From assembly GCA_963825685.1 (NCBI GenBank), contig CAWGUD010000020.1, positions 62,001 to 126,000 of the forward strand: 64,000 nt of DNA. Reading direction: 5' to 3'. Positions within the stretch are counted from its first letter, which is position 1. The number at the start of each line of letters is the position of its first letter. Made by a program: the position numbers and the translations under genes. The stretch is from JAOUEA01 sp963825685 (GTDB lineage: Bacteria > Actinomycetota > UBA4738 > HRBIN12). Under the pieces are notes generated by a model, which was given only the letters and a program-made list of their open reading frames with translations, ran no database searches and had not been told where the DNA came from. This document shows positions 25,106 to 34,889 of this stretch, one piece after another.

Positions 25106-26545
25106 TCACCAGGAGAAGCCCGGAGGAACGGGATCGCAGTGTCGCTGCGCGTATCGCCGGAGCGCGGCGATCTCCCGGCGCCACTCGCGATCGTCGATGA
25201 GGTTCTCGAGGCTGTAGGGATCGTCATCGAGCCGGTAGTACTCCTCGTCGCCGCCGACGTAATGCACGAACAGCTCCTCGCGGGTGCGTGCCCCGCAGTA
25301 GGCGGGTACACCGCCGTCGGCGTGCTCCACGACGAACCGCGTCCGCACGTGCACGGTCGAGCCGTCCAGCAGCGGCACGAGGCTCCGCCCGTCGACCGCC
25401 GTCGGGGGCACCAGCCCGACGAGCTCGGCGATCGTGGGAGCGACGTCGAGGTTCAGCACGAGCGATCGTGACGACCCCCCTCGCCCCGGCGCCGTGAGCG
25501 GGTCGTAGCGCACCAGCATCGGCACGTGCGAGGCGCCGTCGAACGGGGCGGCCTTGCGGATGAGCCTGTGCTCCCCCCACATCACGCCGTTGTCGGAGGC
25601 GAACACGATCAACGTGTTCGACAGACGCCCCGACTGACGCAGCGACTTCACGATGTCGGCGATGCCGTCGTCGACCGACAGCAGGGTGCGGTACTGATCG
25701 AGGCGCCGCTCGTCGATCGCCCGACGCTGGGCGGCATCGAGACGATCGGTGCGTCGAAGCCACGCCGACTTGTCGGAGACGTCCCGCTCGTTGAAGTTCG
25801 GCGGTCGCCATGGCTCCAGACCGAGCGACGCGTCGACGTACGCCGCTTCGGGCAGCGCCGGGCTGTGCGGCGCGACCGGCGTCCAGAGCGCGAACAGCGG
25901 CCGGTCGGCCGGGGTCGATCGGATGAACCGCGACACCTCCTCGTACGTCACGGTCGTGGAGTACTCGTCATCGGCGAAGTCGACCAGCTCGCCGTTCACG
26001 CTGGCGTCGAACCCGTAGTACGAACGCCCGTCGCCGGACATGAACCCGAACCACTCGTCCCACCCCGGCGGCACGATCGACGCGTCGCTGTAGCCGTTGA
26101 GGTACTTGCCGAACAGGCCCGTGCGATACCCGGCGTCGTCGAGCCACGTCGCGATCGTCGAGGAAGGATCGAACGCGGCGAAACCCCCGAACGCACCCCC
26201 GTTCTTCCACACCCCGTTCGTGTGGGAGTACGTGCCGGTGAGGAAGCTCGCCCGACTCGGACAGCACGACGGATTGGGGATGAACGCGGATCGGAACCGG
26301 ATGCCCCGGGCAGCGATCCGTCTCCTGAGTCGCGGCATGTGCGTCAGGGTGCCCGCTCGCTGGTCGTCGGTGATCACCAGGACGATGTCGAGCGGATCTC
26401 CTCGTTGGGCCGCGACGGCTCGAGGCGAACCGTTCACCACGACGACCATCACGATCTGCGCCAGCACGGCAGCAGCGACCGGGAGGAGCGTCGCGCGACG
26501 ACGACGGGGCCATGTGCTTGCGCCGAACGTTGCCGTGCGTAGCAT
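25106..26545 (-). CDS. Secreted sulfatase
   Basis: About 479 aa. N-terminal signal/anchor (RRRRATLLPVAAAVLAQIV). Sulfatase fold: IVLVITDDQRAGTL with metal aspartates and the formylglycine signature PSCCPSRASFLTG (C-x-P-S-R; the second Cys would be oxidised). FASDNGVMWGEH and a C-terminal HVRTRFVVEHADGG region complete it. It may remove sulfate from glycans or other esters outside the membrane. Start chosen at ATG 26545, 7 nt behind a TAGCAT -10. Confidence 0.85.
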   Translation of the reverse strand: MLRTATFGASTWPRRRRATLLPVAAAVLAQIVMVVVVNGSPRAVAAQRGDPLDIVLVITDDQRAGTLTHMPRLRRRIAARGIRFRSAFIPNPSCCPSRASFLTGTYSHTNGVWKNGGAFGGFAAFDPSSTIATWLDDAGYRTGLFGKYLNGYSDASIVPPGWDEWFGFMSGDGRSYYGFDASVNGELVDFADDEYSTTVTYEEVSRFIRSTPADRPLFALWTPVAPHSPALPEAAYVDASLGLEPWRPPNFNERDVSDKSAWLRRTDRLDAAQRRAIDERRLDQYRTLLSVDDGIADIVKSLRQSGRLSNTLIVFASDNGVMWGEHRLIRKAAPFDGASHVPMLVRYDPLTAPGRGGSSRSLVLNLDVAPTIAELVGLVPPTAVDGRSLVPLLDGSTVHVRTRFVVEHADGGVPAYCGARTREELFVHYVGGDEEYYRLDDDPYSLENLIDDREWRREIAALRRYAQRHCDPVPPGFSW

Positions 26546-26560
26546 CCGATCGATGCTACG
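26538..26560. promoter_or_regulatory. Symmetric bidirectional leaderless promoter
   Basis: CGTAGCATC (26538-26546) and GATGCTACG (26552-26560) are perfect inverted arms around CGATC. Each arm holds a TAGCAT -10 for one strand and the ATG of the gene on the other strand: plus -10 at 26540-26545 and ATG 26553; minus -10 at 26558-26553 and ATG 26545. Spacing -10 to ATG is 7 nt both ways. Both proteins begin MLR. Confidence 0.6.
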
Positions 26561-27816
26561 TCGTCTGATCCCGAGGTCGAGCATCTGGCGACGGGCCGAG
26601 CGTACGGTCGCGATGGCGAGCCTGCTGGGAGCCCTGGCCGCTGGCGCTCACGGCACGGCCGCGACGCCTGCTCGCGAGCCGATCCGCGACATCGGCGTGC
26701 AGTCGGGGCTGCGGGTCGAACAGCGAAGCTACGCCGTGCGTGCCCGCGACGTCGACGGCGACGGCCGCAGGGACCTCCTGTTCGTTCACCACACCGGGCC
26801 CACGGAGCTCTTCAGGAGCACGTCGTCGGGCTTCGAGCTCCAGACGACCTTCGTCGACGAGATCCACGGTGAGAACGACCGCCACGACTGCGCGTGGGGA
26901 GACGTGGATCTCGACGGCCGACTCGATCTGTACTGCGTGAAGGGCGCGAGGGTCGGAACCGCCGAGAAGCACAACGAACTCTGGATGCAGCAACCCGACG
27001 GTACCTTCGTCGATCGCGCGGGCGCGTTCCGCGTCGTGGATCGATGGGGGCGGGGACGTCGTACCGAATTCCTCGATCTGAACGGCGACGCCTTCCCCGA
27101 CCTCTTCGTGGGGAACGCCTTCCCCCGGCGAGACGGCCGCCCGACGCCCAACAGGACGTTCCTGAACGTGCAGGGCGAGCGCTTCCGGCGTGCTGACATG
27201 GGGCTGACCCGCGAGGCCGGCGCGTCCTGCGTCGACGTCGACGACTTCGACGGTGACGGGAGCGACGATCTCTTGGTCTGCGAGAAGCGGGGGCTGAGGC
27301 TCTACCTCCGACGTCAGGGCGGGTTCGTCGATGCGACTCGGGCGTTCGGGATACCGGAGCGAGCCGTCGCATGGGCGCGATCGCACGACCTCGATCGTGA
27401 CGGTGCGCTCGATCTCGTTGCGATCACCGAGCGGCGACTCACCGTTCGACTGCGCATCGGGACCGGCCGGTTCGACCGCCCGTCCCTTCGACTTCCCGCT
27501 CGAGATGGGCCACGCCGTCGAGATCGCCGACATCGACGGTCGCGCAGGTGCGGACCTCCTGGTCGTGCAGGGATGCGTCGACGGCGTCAACGTCGATGAT
27601 CTCGTGCTTCTGAATGACGGGACCGCCCGGATCTGGCAGCAGCACTCCACGCCCGGTGACGTGCCGGGATGTGGCGATGTGGCAGCGACCCTCGACTTCG
27701 ACCGGGACGGCGCGATCGAGTTCGTGGTCATGAACGGCGGCGGACAGGGACAGCCCCTGAGTCCGGTGGGGCCCGACCAGCTCCTGACGATGGGCGACTG
27801 GCCGCAGGAGCCCTAG
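26553..27816 (+). CDS. Secreted FG-GAP/VCBS-repeat protein, one frameshift
   Basis: About 420 aa. Signal peptide MLRRLIPRSS..MASLLGALAAGAHG, then repeated calcium-binding-like FG-GAP motifs: DVDGDGRRDLLF, DVDLDGRLDLYC, DLNGDAFPDLFV, DFDGDGSDDLLV, DLDRDGALDLVA and DFDRDGAIEFVV, i.e. a beta-propeller. The frame breaks near 27470, after which DIDGRAGADLLVV continues in another frame. Divergent from the sulfatase, so perhaps a shared surface process. Stop overlaps the convergent DAG-kinase stop (CTAG). Confidence 0.78.
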
Positions 27817-28727
27817 GCGACGACCCAGAGGGCCTCGCGGGCGAGCTCGATCTCGAGCCGCTGATGCTCGCCGAGCGAATCGCCGTCGACCTGCACCGGG
27901 AACGGCCGATCGGACGTGACCACCACGTGCGAGGCGTCGTGGCGGTAGTCGATGTCACGGCTCTGCACGTGGCGCGCCGAGCCGAACACCTGCGCGGCGA
28001 TGCGCGGCACGTTGCGCCGGGCGAGCTTGCGCATGCTCAACACGTCGAGCCCGGTCTCGAGCGATGCCTGCGGCGTCATGCGAAGGCCCCGATCCTTGTA
28101 GTACGTGTACGGATCGGTACGTCCCACCATCACCGAGAGCGAGGGCTCCACCGCCCCGCCGTCGATCGAGACCCCGAGATCGGGGAGCTTGCCCGCGTAG
28201 CCCACCATCAGCTCCCACGCGACGCTGCGGAACGCCACGCGATCGAACTTCGCCTTCGTCTTCGGGAACTTCGCGTCCATGCGGGCCATCGCCGCGGCGT
28301 CGACGCCCGCCCCGCAGTTCACCGCGAAGTACCGGCCGTCTGCCCGGCCGAGGTGCAGCTTGAACGACTCGTCGTCGAGCGCCTTGCCGATCAGCACGCC
28401 GGTGGCATCGACCGGCTCGGTCGGCAGCCCCAGCGCACGCACCAGGATGTTGGTCGCCCCGCCGGGCAGCACCCCCAACGCCGTCTCGGTGCCGGCCAGC
28501 GAGTTCACGACCTCGTTGATCGTGCCGTCGCCCGAGAAGACCACGACGAGGTCGACGCCCTCGTCGACGGCCTGGGTCGCGATCTCGCTCGCGTGGCCTC
28601 GTTCCTTCGTCTCGGTGACCTCGAGACGGAAGTCGGCCGACATCGCCTTCTCGATCACGGCGAGCGTGGGCTGGGACACCGTGCGGGCCACGGGGTTGAC
28701 GATGAGGAGGACTCGTTGGAATCGCAT
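27813..28727 (-). CDS. Diacylglycerol kinase catalytic-domain protein (lipid kinase family)
   Basis: A 304-aa protein with the DAGK_cat fold: LLIVNPVARTV, FSGDGTINEVVNSL (nucleotide-binding GDGT) and GVLPGGATNILVRALGLP; C-terminal half has the lipid-kinase beta domain. Members phosphorylate diacylglycerol, undecaprenol-like lipids or other lipids at the inner membrane. 57 nt separate its start from the divergent DUF2269 gene. Confidence 0.88.
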   Translation of the reverse strand: MRFQRVLLIVNPVARTVSQPTLAVIEKAMSADFRLEVTETKERGHASEIATQAVDEGVDLVVVFSGDGTINEVVNSLAGTETALGVLPGGATNILVRALGLPTEPVDATGVLIGKALDDESFKLHLGRADGRYFAVNCGAGVDAAAMARMDAKFPKTKAKFDRVAFRSVAWELMVGYAGKLPDLGVSIDGGAVEPSLSVMVGRTDPYTYYKDRGLRMTPQASLETGLDVLSMRKLARRNVPRIAAQVFGSARHVQSRDIDYRHDASHVVVTSDRPFPVQVDGDSLGEHQRLEIELAREALWVVA

Positions 28728-28785
28728 GCGCGCGGCCAGTATCGCAGGGAGTGCACGCGAGCGCGTCGGCCGATAGCCTTCGGTC

Positions 28786-29268
28786 GTGCGTTCCTTCCTC
28801 CTCGTGCTGCACGTGCTCGGCGCGGTCGTCGCCCTCGGTTTCTCGCTCAGCTACGGGTTGTGGGTGCGTCGCGGCGAGGCCGACGGCCCCCAGGGTCGGG
28901 CCTTCGCGCTGCGCACCGTCTCGTGGATCGACCGGCGCATCACGACGCCGGCCTTCATCGCGCAGCTGATCACGGGACTCCTGCTGGTCGCGACGATCGA
29001 CTGGGACCTGCTGCGGCAGGCGTGGCTGGAGCTGTCGCTCGGCATCTACGTGCTGCTCACGGTGCTCGCGATCACGGTCTACGCGCCGTCGTTCCGGACG
29101 CAGCGCGAGATCGCGGAGACCATCGCAAGGGGTGGCGCCGAGGGCGACGCCGACGAGTCCGAGTACGCCGCCGCCGCGTCGAAGGCGACCACCTGGGGCG
29201 TGATCGTCACCGGGCTCACCCTCGTGATCGTCGTGCTGATGGTGTGGAAGCCGGCGCTCTGGAGCTAA
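28786..29268 (+). CDS. DUF2269 membrane protein
   Basis: A 160-aa protein with four predicted membrane helices: residues about 3-23, 49-70, 79-100 and 135-155. The opening VRSFLLVLHVLGAVVALGFS is typical of DUF2269. Function unknown. GTG start at 28786. Its TAA overlaps the convergent stop of the MoaD-like gene. Confidence 0.75.
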   Translation: MRSFLLVLHVLGAVVALGFSLSYGLWVRRGEADGPQGRAFALRTVSWIDRRITTPAFIAQLITGLLLVATIDWDLLRQAWLELSLGIYVLLTVLAITVYAPSFRTQREIAETIARGGAEGDADESEYAAAASKATTWGVIVTGLTLVIVVLMVWKPALWS

Positions 29269-29528
29269 CGGCCGGCGCTGCACGATCCCGCCGAGGAGCC
29301 GCCGCTGACCGGCGGCAGCAACGCCACCTCGTCACCCTCGGCGATCGGCGTGTCACGGGAGGCACGCTCCCCGTTCACGACGAACGACCCCACCTCAGCG
29401 ATCTGCGCGAACCGCTCCCCGTAGCGCGCCGAGAGGTCGTCGACCACGTCACCCACCGTGTGGCCGGTCGCCTCGACGTGCGGGTCACCGGCGATCTCGC
29501 GGAGCGCGGCGAACAGACGCACGTTCAC
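29265..29528 (-). CDS. moaD: MoaD/ThiS-like sulfur carrier with C-terminal extension
   Basis: An 87-aa ubiquitin-fold protein: NVRLFAALREIAG at the N-terminus, EGDEVALLPPVSGG near the end. MoaD carries sulfur on a C-terminal Gly-Gly for molybdopterin synthase. Here the GG is followed by ten more residues (SSAGSCSAGR) before the stop, so it would need trimming or has another job. GTG start overlaps the hydrolase stop. A molybdopterin-dependent enzyme is encoded at 57.7-59.3 kb. Confidence 0.75.
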   Translation of the reverse strand: MNVRLFAALREIAGDPHVEATGHTVGDVVDDLSARYGERFAQIAEVGSFVVNGERASRDTPIAEGDEVALLPPVSGGSSAGSCSAGR

Positions 29529-30316
29529 GTGAGGTCCACCATCTCGCCCAGCACGTCGACGAGCTTGTGTGCGAACGCCGGCGTCAGCCCGTCCTCGGCG
29601 TGACCGAATCCCTCCCCGATCAGCAGCCGCTTCGGTTCGCCCGCGGCCTCGTAGAGCCGGTGGGCGTGCGACGGCGGGAACAGCCGGTCGTCGGCGCCGT
29701 GCACGATCACCACGGGGGTCGGCGCGATCTTGCCGATCACGTCCTCGGGCGACTCGGGCGGATCCCAGCGGTCGGGCATGCGCACGCCGAACGCCCGCAG
29801 GGCGGCACGCCCGGCCGGCGTGCCGATGCTCGCGTGCACGTTGCGTCGGGCTCGTGGGTGCGCGTCGTCGTGCCAATCCCAGTACGCGAGCGAGGAGATG
29901 CCGACCACCGCGTCGGTACCGCCCAGCAACGCCCCGTGGCGGATCGAGGCGATCGCCCCCATCGACGTCCCGCAGGAGATGACCGTCGCGTGTCCCTCGT
30001 CGCGAGCGAGCCGATGGACCGCCTCCAGGTCGTAGATCTCGTCGCCCCCGAAGTCGCAGACGCCGTCGCTGTGACCGTGCCCGCGCATGTCCAACGCGTA
30101 GACCGTGAACCACGGGGTCAACTGCTCACCGAAGACGGCGAACCGCGGCTTGCGGTGCCATCCGATCATGCCGTGGGCGAGCAGCAGGGCGGGGCGACCG
30201 GGTTCCGCCTCGCCGAGGCGCGAGCCGTGGATGTGCACACCGTCTTCGGTCGTCACGACGAACGGCTCGGCCGGCACGCGCCAGTGGTGCGACGTGATGC
30301 CCTGGAAGGTCGTCAT
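29525..30316 (-). CDS. Alpha/beta hydrolase
   Basis: About 263 aa, alpha/beta-hydrolase fold: LLLAHGMIGWHRKP (oxyanion region), ALDMRGHGHSDG, nucleophile elbow SCGTSMGAIAS, acid in HGADDRLFP and His in GEGFGHAEDG. Soluble; substrate unknown. The start is uncertain: ATG 30316 gives a compact protein, ATG 30367 adds 17 residues, and neither has a good Shine-Dalgarno. Its stop overlaps moaD. Confidence 0.82.
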   Translation of the reverse strand: MTTFQGITSHHWRVPAEPFVVTTEDGVHIHGSRLGEAEPGRPALLLAHGMIGWHRKPRFAVFGEQLTPWFTVYALDMRGHGHSDGVCDFGGDEIYDLEAVHRLARDEGHATVISCGTSMGAIASIRHGALLGGTDAVVGISSLAYWDWHDDAHPRARRNVHASIGTPAGRAALRAFGVRMPDRWDPPESPEDVIGKIAPTPVVIVHGADDRLFPPSHAHRLYEAAGEPKRLLIGEGFGHAEDGLTPAFAHKLVDVLGEMVDLT

Positions 30317-30421
30317 CGCCGTTCGAGCGATCCCCGATGCCTCGTCATCGTGAGCCAGCGTACCCATGATGCACGGAGCCGCCAGGGCCAGAGGCCCCGG
30401 CGGCTCGTGGAGAAGCGACCC

Positions 30422-30997
30422 CTATACCGTGGCCGTCTCCTTGACCATCGGTGCCGCGTGGACCTCTGCGGCGCGCTTCGCGTGGCGGAACCCGAGGAAC
30501 GCGAGCACCGCGAACAGGATGCCTGTCACGATCATCAGGTACCCCGCGTACACCGCGATGGTGGCTGCGGTCCACCACCCGTACGCGTTCAGCAGGATCG
30601 CCCTGAGCGTCTCACCCTTGAACAGGGTGTCGGCCTTGCCCTGAAGCTCGGCTGCCGTGTCGGGGTCGAGGCCCTCCTCACGGGCAGCGGCGCTCGTCTC
30701 CGAGTACGTGGCTCCCTCGTTGATCTCTGCGAGGTGGCCCTGGATGTAGCGCGAGTACGCCTCGGCCTGATCACCGTTGACGACCTGCTGCTCGGCGTAG
30801 TCCCCGAGCTCTGCCTGCTCTTCAGGAGTCATCGCGTCGTAAGGCGGGAACACGATGTTCTGCGGCTCGAGCCGATCGGTCACGTTGGACTGCGCGAAGT
30901 TCCCGCCGTACACGGCGAGCGCTCCGAGCACGATCAACGCGACGGCGAGAACCACGCCGGCGGTGCTGATCAGCTGGTCCCATGTCTTCCTGTTCAT
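30422..30997 (-). CDS. Two-helix membrane protein of unknown function
   Basis: A 191-aa protein. N-terminal membrane helix (LISTAGVVLAVALIVLGALAV), a roughly 110-residue extracytoplasmic Glu/Ala-rich region (NIVFPPYDAMTPEEQAELG), then a second helix pair near the C-terminus (YAGYLMIVTGILFAVLAF). AAGGGGGT precedes ATG 30997. Similar actinobacterial proteins are uncharacterised. Divergent from the GlnR-like gene with a 195-nt gap. Confidence 0.7.
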   Translation of the reverse strand: MNRKTWDQLISTAGVVLAVALIVLGALAVYGGNFAQSNVTDRLEPQNIVFPPYDAMTPEEQAELGDYAEQQVVNGDQAEAYSRYIQGHLAEINEGATYSETSAAAREEGLDPDTAAELQGKADTLFKGETLRAILLNAYGWWTAATIAVYAGYLMIVTGILFAVLAFLGFRHAKRAAEVHAAPMVKETATV

Positions 30998-31192
30998 GCC
31001 GTACCCCCTTCTGGTGCCCACATCTCGACCCAGCGTGCTCCTCCCGGGGATGCCGCGACCGGAGGCAGACGGCACCATCTGCTCGGGACATCTCCCACAG
31101 GCGGTGGGACCTTCGGCCCCCGCCGGCCCAGGCCACATGGCCGCCGACCGGGGGTCGCCGTCGTATTCCGTCGCCGGAGGGCAGCCGATATC

Positions 31193-31864
31193 GTGAGCAC
31201 AGCCATGAGACGCCTCGCCCTGCTCTCGGATCGCTCGCCGCAGGTGGCCCTGCCGGCGCTCGCCGAGGTGCTCCCCGACCTGAAGGTGGAACCGCTGTCG
31301 GTGGTCTCGATCGGCCACGTGCTCGCCCTCGAGCCCGAGGCGGTGCTGGTCGATGCGGCGGAGCATCCGGCCCAGGCGTGGACCGTGCTGCAGGCGCTGC
31401 GCGAACGGGATCCCCGGGTGCCGGCGTTGCTCGTCGTGGAACGCGACACGATCGAGCGCTACCCCTGGCACGAGGTCGCGGACGAGTTCCTCTATCCGGG
31501 GGCCCCCGCGGCGGAGGTGCGGGTGCGCCTCGCGATGCTCCGACGCAGGGTGGGAAGTGGTGACGGCTCCATCACGAGGCTCGGCCCGCTCGCGCTCGAC
31601 ATCGACACGTACCGGGTCACGGCGAGCGGACGCCCTCTCGACCTCACGTACAAGGAGTTCGAGCTGCTGCGGTTCCTCGCGTCGAACCCCGGGCGCGTCT
31701 ACACCCGCCCGGCCCTGCTGCGCGAGGTCTGGGGATACGACTTCTACGGCGGCACACGCACCGTCGACGTGCACGTGCGACGCTTGCGCGCGAAGCTCGG
31801 GCCCGAGCACGAGCATCTGATCGAGACCGTGCGGGGTGTCGGCTACCGATCGGCCGCGCCGTGA
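31193..31864 (+). CDS. glnR: GlnR-like OmpR-family regulator
   Basis: A 223-aa protein: degenerate receiver (AVLVDAAEHPAQAW with one Asp, no complete acidic pocket) and a C-terminal winged helix reading PLDLTYKEFELLRFLASNPGR, LLREVWGYDFYGGTRTVDVHVRRLRAKLG. This C-terminal block is nearly that of actinomycete GlnR, the global nitrogen regulator with an atypical, non-phosphorylated receiver. GTG 31193 is chosen for its GGAGG. A GlnR-type box lies 4 kb downstream before glnA. Paralogues exist, so orthology is probable, not certain. Confidence 0.75.
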   Translation: MSTAMRRLALLSDRSPQVALPALAEVLPDLKVEPLSVVSIGHVLALEPEAVLVDAAEHPAQAWTVLQALRERDPRVPALLVVERDTIERYPWHEVADEFLYPGAPAAEVRVRLAMLRRRVGSGDGSITRLGPLALDIDTYRVTASGRPLDLTYKEFELLRFLASNPGRVYTRPALLREVWGYDFYGGTRTVDVHVRRLRAKLGPEHEHLIETVRGVGYRSAAP

Positions 31865-31880
31865 CGTGCCGAGATCCGGC

Positions 31881-33105
31881 ATGACGCGACACGACGTGCT
31901 GGTGATCGGTGGCGGCCAGGCGGGGCTGGCAGTCAGCCGCGAGCTCGGCCGACGCGACGTGGATCACTCGGTGCTCGAGCGAGCACGCGTCGGGTCCTCG
32001 TGGGCGACGCTGTGGGAGAACTTCCGCCTCAACACCCCCAACTGGAGCGTCAAGCTCCCGGGCATGCCGTACGGCGGTGACGACCCGGACGGCTTCATGT
32101 CGCGCGGCGAGATCGTGGCGCACCTCGAACGCTACGTGGCGGTGAGCGACACGCCACTCCGCACCGGGATCGACGTCACGTCGCTCGTGCCGAAGGCAGG
32201 TGAGGTTCGTCTGCAGACGAACGAGGGCCCGATGACGGCGCGGGCGGCCGTGGTCTGCGACCGGTGCCTACCAGGCGATCCTTCCGGCCTCGCGGCGCCG
32301 ACGAGCTTCCTCCGGGTCTGATCACCCTGGACCCGCGCTCCTACCGGACCCCCGACTCCGTCCCCGACGGGGTCGTGCTGGTGGTGGGCAGCGGACAGTC
32401 GGGCTGTCAGATCGCGGAGGAACTGTGCGACGCCGGGCGAGAGGTCGTGGTGGCGTGCGGCAGAGCGCCACGAGCACCGCGCAGGGTCGGCGGCCACGAC
32501 CTGATGTGGTGGGCCGTCGAGACCGGCTTCCTCGACGGCACGATGGACTCCCTGCCCGCGCCCGCAGCGAGGTTCACGGCGAACGTCACCGCGAGCGGCG
32601 ACCGACGGCGGCCACGACCTCGATGCCCGGACGCTGCGAGCCAAGGGCGCGGTGCTGGTTGGGCGTTTCATGGGCTGCGATGGAGGCCGCGTGCGGTTCG
32701 CCGACGACCTCGCGGAGTGCAGTCGCGTGGGCCGACGAGCGATACCTCGAGTTCCGTGAGGACGTCGTGGCGCTCTGCAGGGACCGCGGCATCGACGTGC
32801 CCGACGCTCCCCGACCCGGAGCCGTTCGACGCGCGATGCCCCCGAGACGCTCGATGTGCGCGGGCTCGGCGGCGGTCGATCTTCACCGGCGGCTTCCGAC
32901 CCGACTACGACGATGGATGCGACGTGCAGGACGTCGTCGACCGCGTGGGGGTTCCCGGTACAACGCGACGGCGTCGAGCGGGGTGGCGCGCGGATTGTTC
33001 TTCGCGGGGGTGCACTTCCTGCGGTCGCGCAAGTCCTCGCTGCTCTACGGCGTCGGCGACGACGCCTCGGTCGTTGCCGACAAGGTCTCGGCGCACGTGG
33101 GCTGA
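31881..33105 (+). CDS. Flavin-dependent monooxygenase (Trk/CzcO-like), multiply frameshifted
   Basis: The N-terminus is an FAD Rossmann site (VLVIGGGQAGLAVSRELG), then NTPNWSVKLPGMPYGG, a second nucleotide site (VLVVGSGQSGCQIAEEL), and a C-terminal GLFFAGVHFLRSRKSSLLYG typical of flavoprotein monooxygenases. The frame changes near 32260, 32600, 32720, 32830 and 32930. At 32260 the break is repaired by restoring one GC to give VCATGAYQA. Either a badly called consensus or a real pseudogene. Expected about 408 aa. Confidence 0.65.
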
Positions 33106-33285
33106 CCGGCCGAACCAGGCCGCGACGGACTACCCAACTCGGGCCATGGGGAAATGACTCAGAAGGGCTCTGCGCCGAGCGCTGCTGTAGCGCCGATGAC
33201 CTCGGTGTGAACGGCGACACGGGAGCCGCGCCACTCGTCCCCCCGGGCGAACTCCCCTCGGTCACGCGGCCTCCGCCGCCGTTCC

Positions 33286-33343
33286 CCGGCTCGCGTCGGC
33301 GACCGCCGCGGCACCTTCGGGCGCCCGCGCCGACGCGAGCCGG
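33286..33343. terminator. Long 16-bp-stem hairpin
   Basis: Arms 33286-33301 and 33328-33343 (CCGGCTCGCGTCGGCG and its complement) pair perfectly; the 26-nt loop contains a CCTTCGGG mini-hairpin. It lies after the monooxygenase gene and ends in CTTCCCCCCC on the plus strand. Probable terminator. Confidence 0.55.
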
Positions 33344-33362
33344 CTTCCCCCCCGTCCACCCA

Positions 33363-33393
33363 GGTCCCGTCCGCTCCCCTCGCGGACGGGACC
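33363..33393. terminator. 12-bp-stem hairpin
   Basis: GGTCCCGTCCGC (33363-33374) and its complement (33382-33393) with a 7-nt loop. Tandem with the preceding hairpin, 19 nt apart; tandem terminators or an RNA processing site. Confidence 0.5.
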
Positions 33394-33484
33394 TCGCTCC
33401 ATGCCCGGATGGCCGGTGCGGCCGGTTCCGTGTTACAAAGCCCGACCGCCGACGAGGCGATTGTCTTCCTGACGCGACCTGACG

Positions 33485-34868
33485 ATGAACGATCCCTCCC
33501 TCATCCCGATCGACGGTGCCGGCGACATCCGCCGGACGATCCCGCCGCGCGTCGAGCGTGAGGCGATGGGCAAGGAGCTGCGCCGGCGCGTGCCGCGCTC
33601 GGTTCACGGGCGTTGGCGTGCGGCGCCGGACCGGCCGGATCCGGTGGACGTGATCCGGGCCCGCAACCGCGGACGTCAGCAACGACTCGTGCCGATCCGC
33701 ATCGGGCGCATGATCGCATCGCCGTTCGCGTTCTACCGGGGCTCGGCGGACCTCATGGCGATCGATCTCCGGCTATCGCCGACGACCGGACTCGTCGTGC
33801 AACTCTGCGGCGACGCCCATCTGTCCAACTTCGGCCTCTACGCCTCCCCCGAGCGCCGACTCGTGATGGACATCAACGACTTCGACGAGACCGCACGCGG
33901 ACGCTGGGAGTGGGACCTGAAGCGACTGGTCGCCAGCGTCGAGCTCTGCGGACGGGACAACGGGACTCGACGAGGACCTGCGGACGGAGGCGGTCGCGAG
34001 CGCGACCCGCGCCTACCGCACGCTGCTCGCCAGGACCGGACCGCTCCCCCGGCTCGACGTGCACTACCTGGCGTTCGGCGAGGGCGACGGTACGCCCGAT
34101 CACTGGAGCCCCGCGACCCTGAAGCTCATGGAACGCGAGCGCAAGCGCGCGCACCGCAGGACCCATGAGCAGCTCGGCCTGCGCCTGACCGAGGAAGGCG
34201 GGGGACGCTTCCATCACGATCCACCGGTCCTGACCGCCGCGAACAGCCGCGTCCGCGCCGCGGTCCTGAACGCGCTCGAGACGTACCTCACGACGGTCTC
34301 CCCCGACATCCAGGAGCTGCTGAAGGACTACGGCGTGCTCGACGTCGCCCACAAGGTGGTGGGCGTCGGGAGCGTCGGCACCCGCGACTACATCGTGCTG
34401 CTGCAGGGGAACCACGAGGGCGACCACCTCTTCCTGCAGGTCAAGGAGGCGCTGCCCTCGGTCGTCCGCGACCCGGCGCTCTCGTCGCACGACCATCACG
34501 GTCGGCACGTCGTCGACGGCCAGCGGCGCATCCAGTCGGTGAGCGATCCGTTCCTGGGGTGGACGAACGTGGGCGTGAGGCCCTACTACGTCCGTCAGCT
34601 CCGCGACATGAAGGGCGGCGTGCACCCCGAGCAGCTGCAGGGCCGCACGCTCGTCGACTACGCGGAGCTGTGCGGCTCGATCCTCGCCAAGGCGCACGCG
34701 CGCACCGGCTACCCGACCGTGATCGCGAGCTACTGCGGCACGAACGACGGGATCGATCGGGCCATGGTCACGTTCGCGAGGGCGTATGCCGACCAGGTCG
34801 AACGCGACCACGCGGCGCTCGTCGCCGCCGTCGATGACGGGGTCCTGGCCGCGGAGACCGGCGTCTGA
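33485..34868 (+). CDS. DUF2252 family protein, one frameshift
   Basis: About 461 aa. DUF2252 landmarks: PFAFYRGSADLMAIDL, CGDAHLSNFGLYASPE, MDINDFDETARGRWEWDLKR, later VKEALPSVV and GYPTVIASYCG. The fold is related to aminoglycoside phosphotransferase-like kinases (GDxHxxN and DxND-like motifs are visible), but no substrate is known. The frame break near 33965 is one extra A in CGGGACTC; removing it restores CGRDNGLDEDLR. Confidence 0.82.
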
Positions 34869-34889
34869 GCCGTTGCGGAGCGGCCGGCC

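Larger units (their letters stand above)
33106..33484. other. Gene-free gap with two strong hairpins
   Basis: 379 nt without a convincing gene. It holds the hairpins at 33286-33343 and 33363-33393 (listed separately) and presumably the promoter of the DUF2252 gene, for which no clear -10/-35 was found. Confidence 0.5.
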
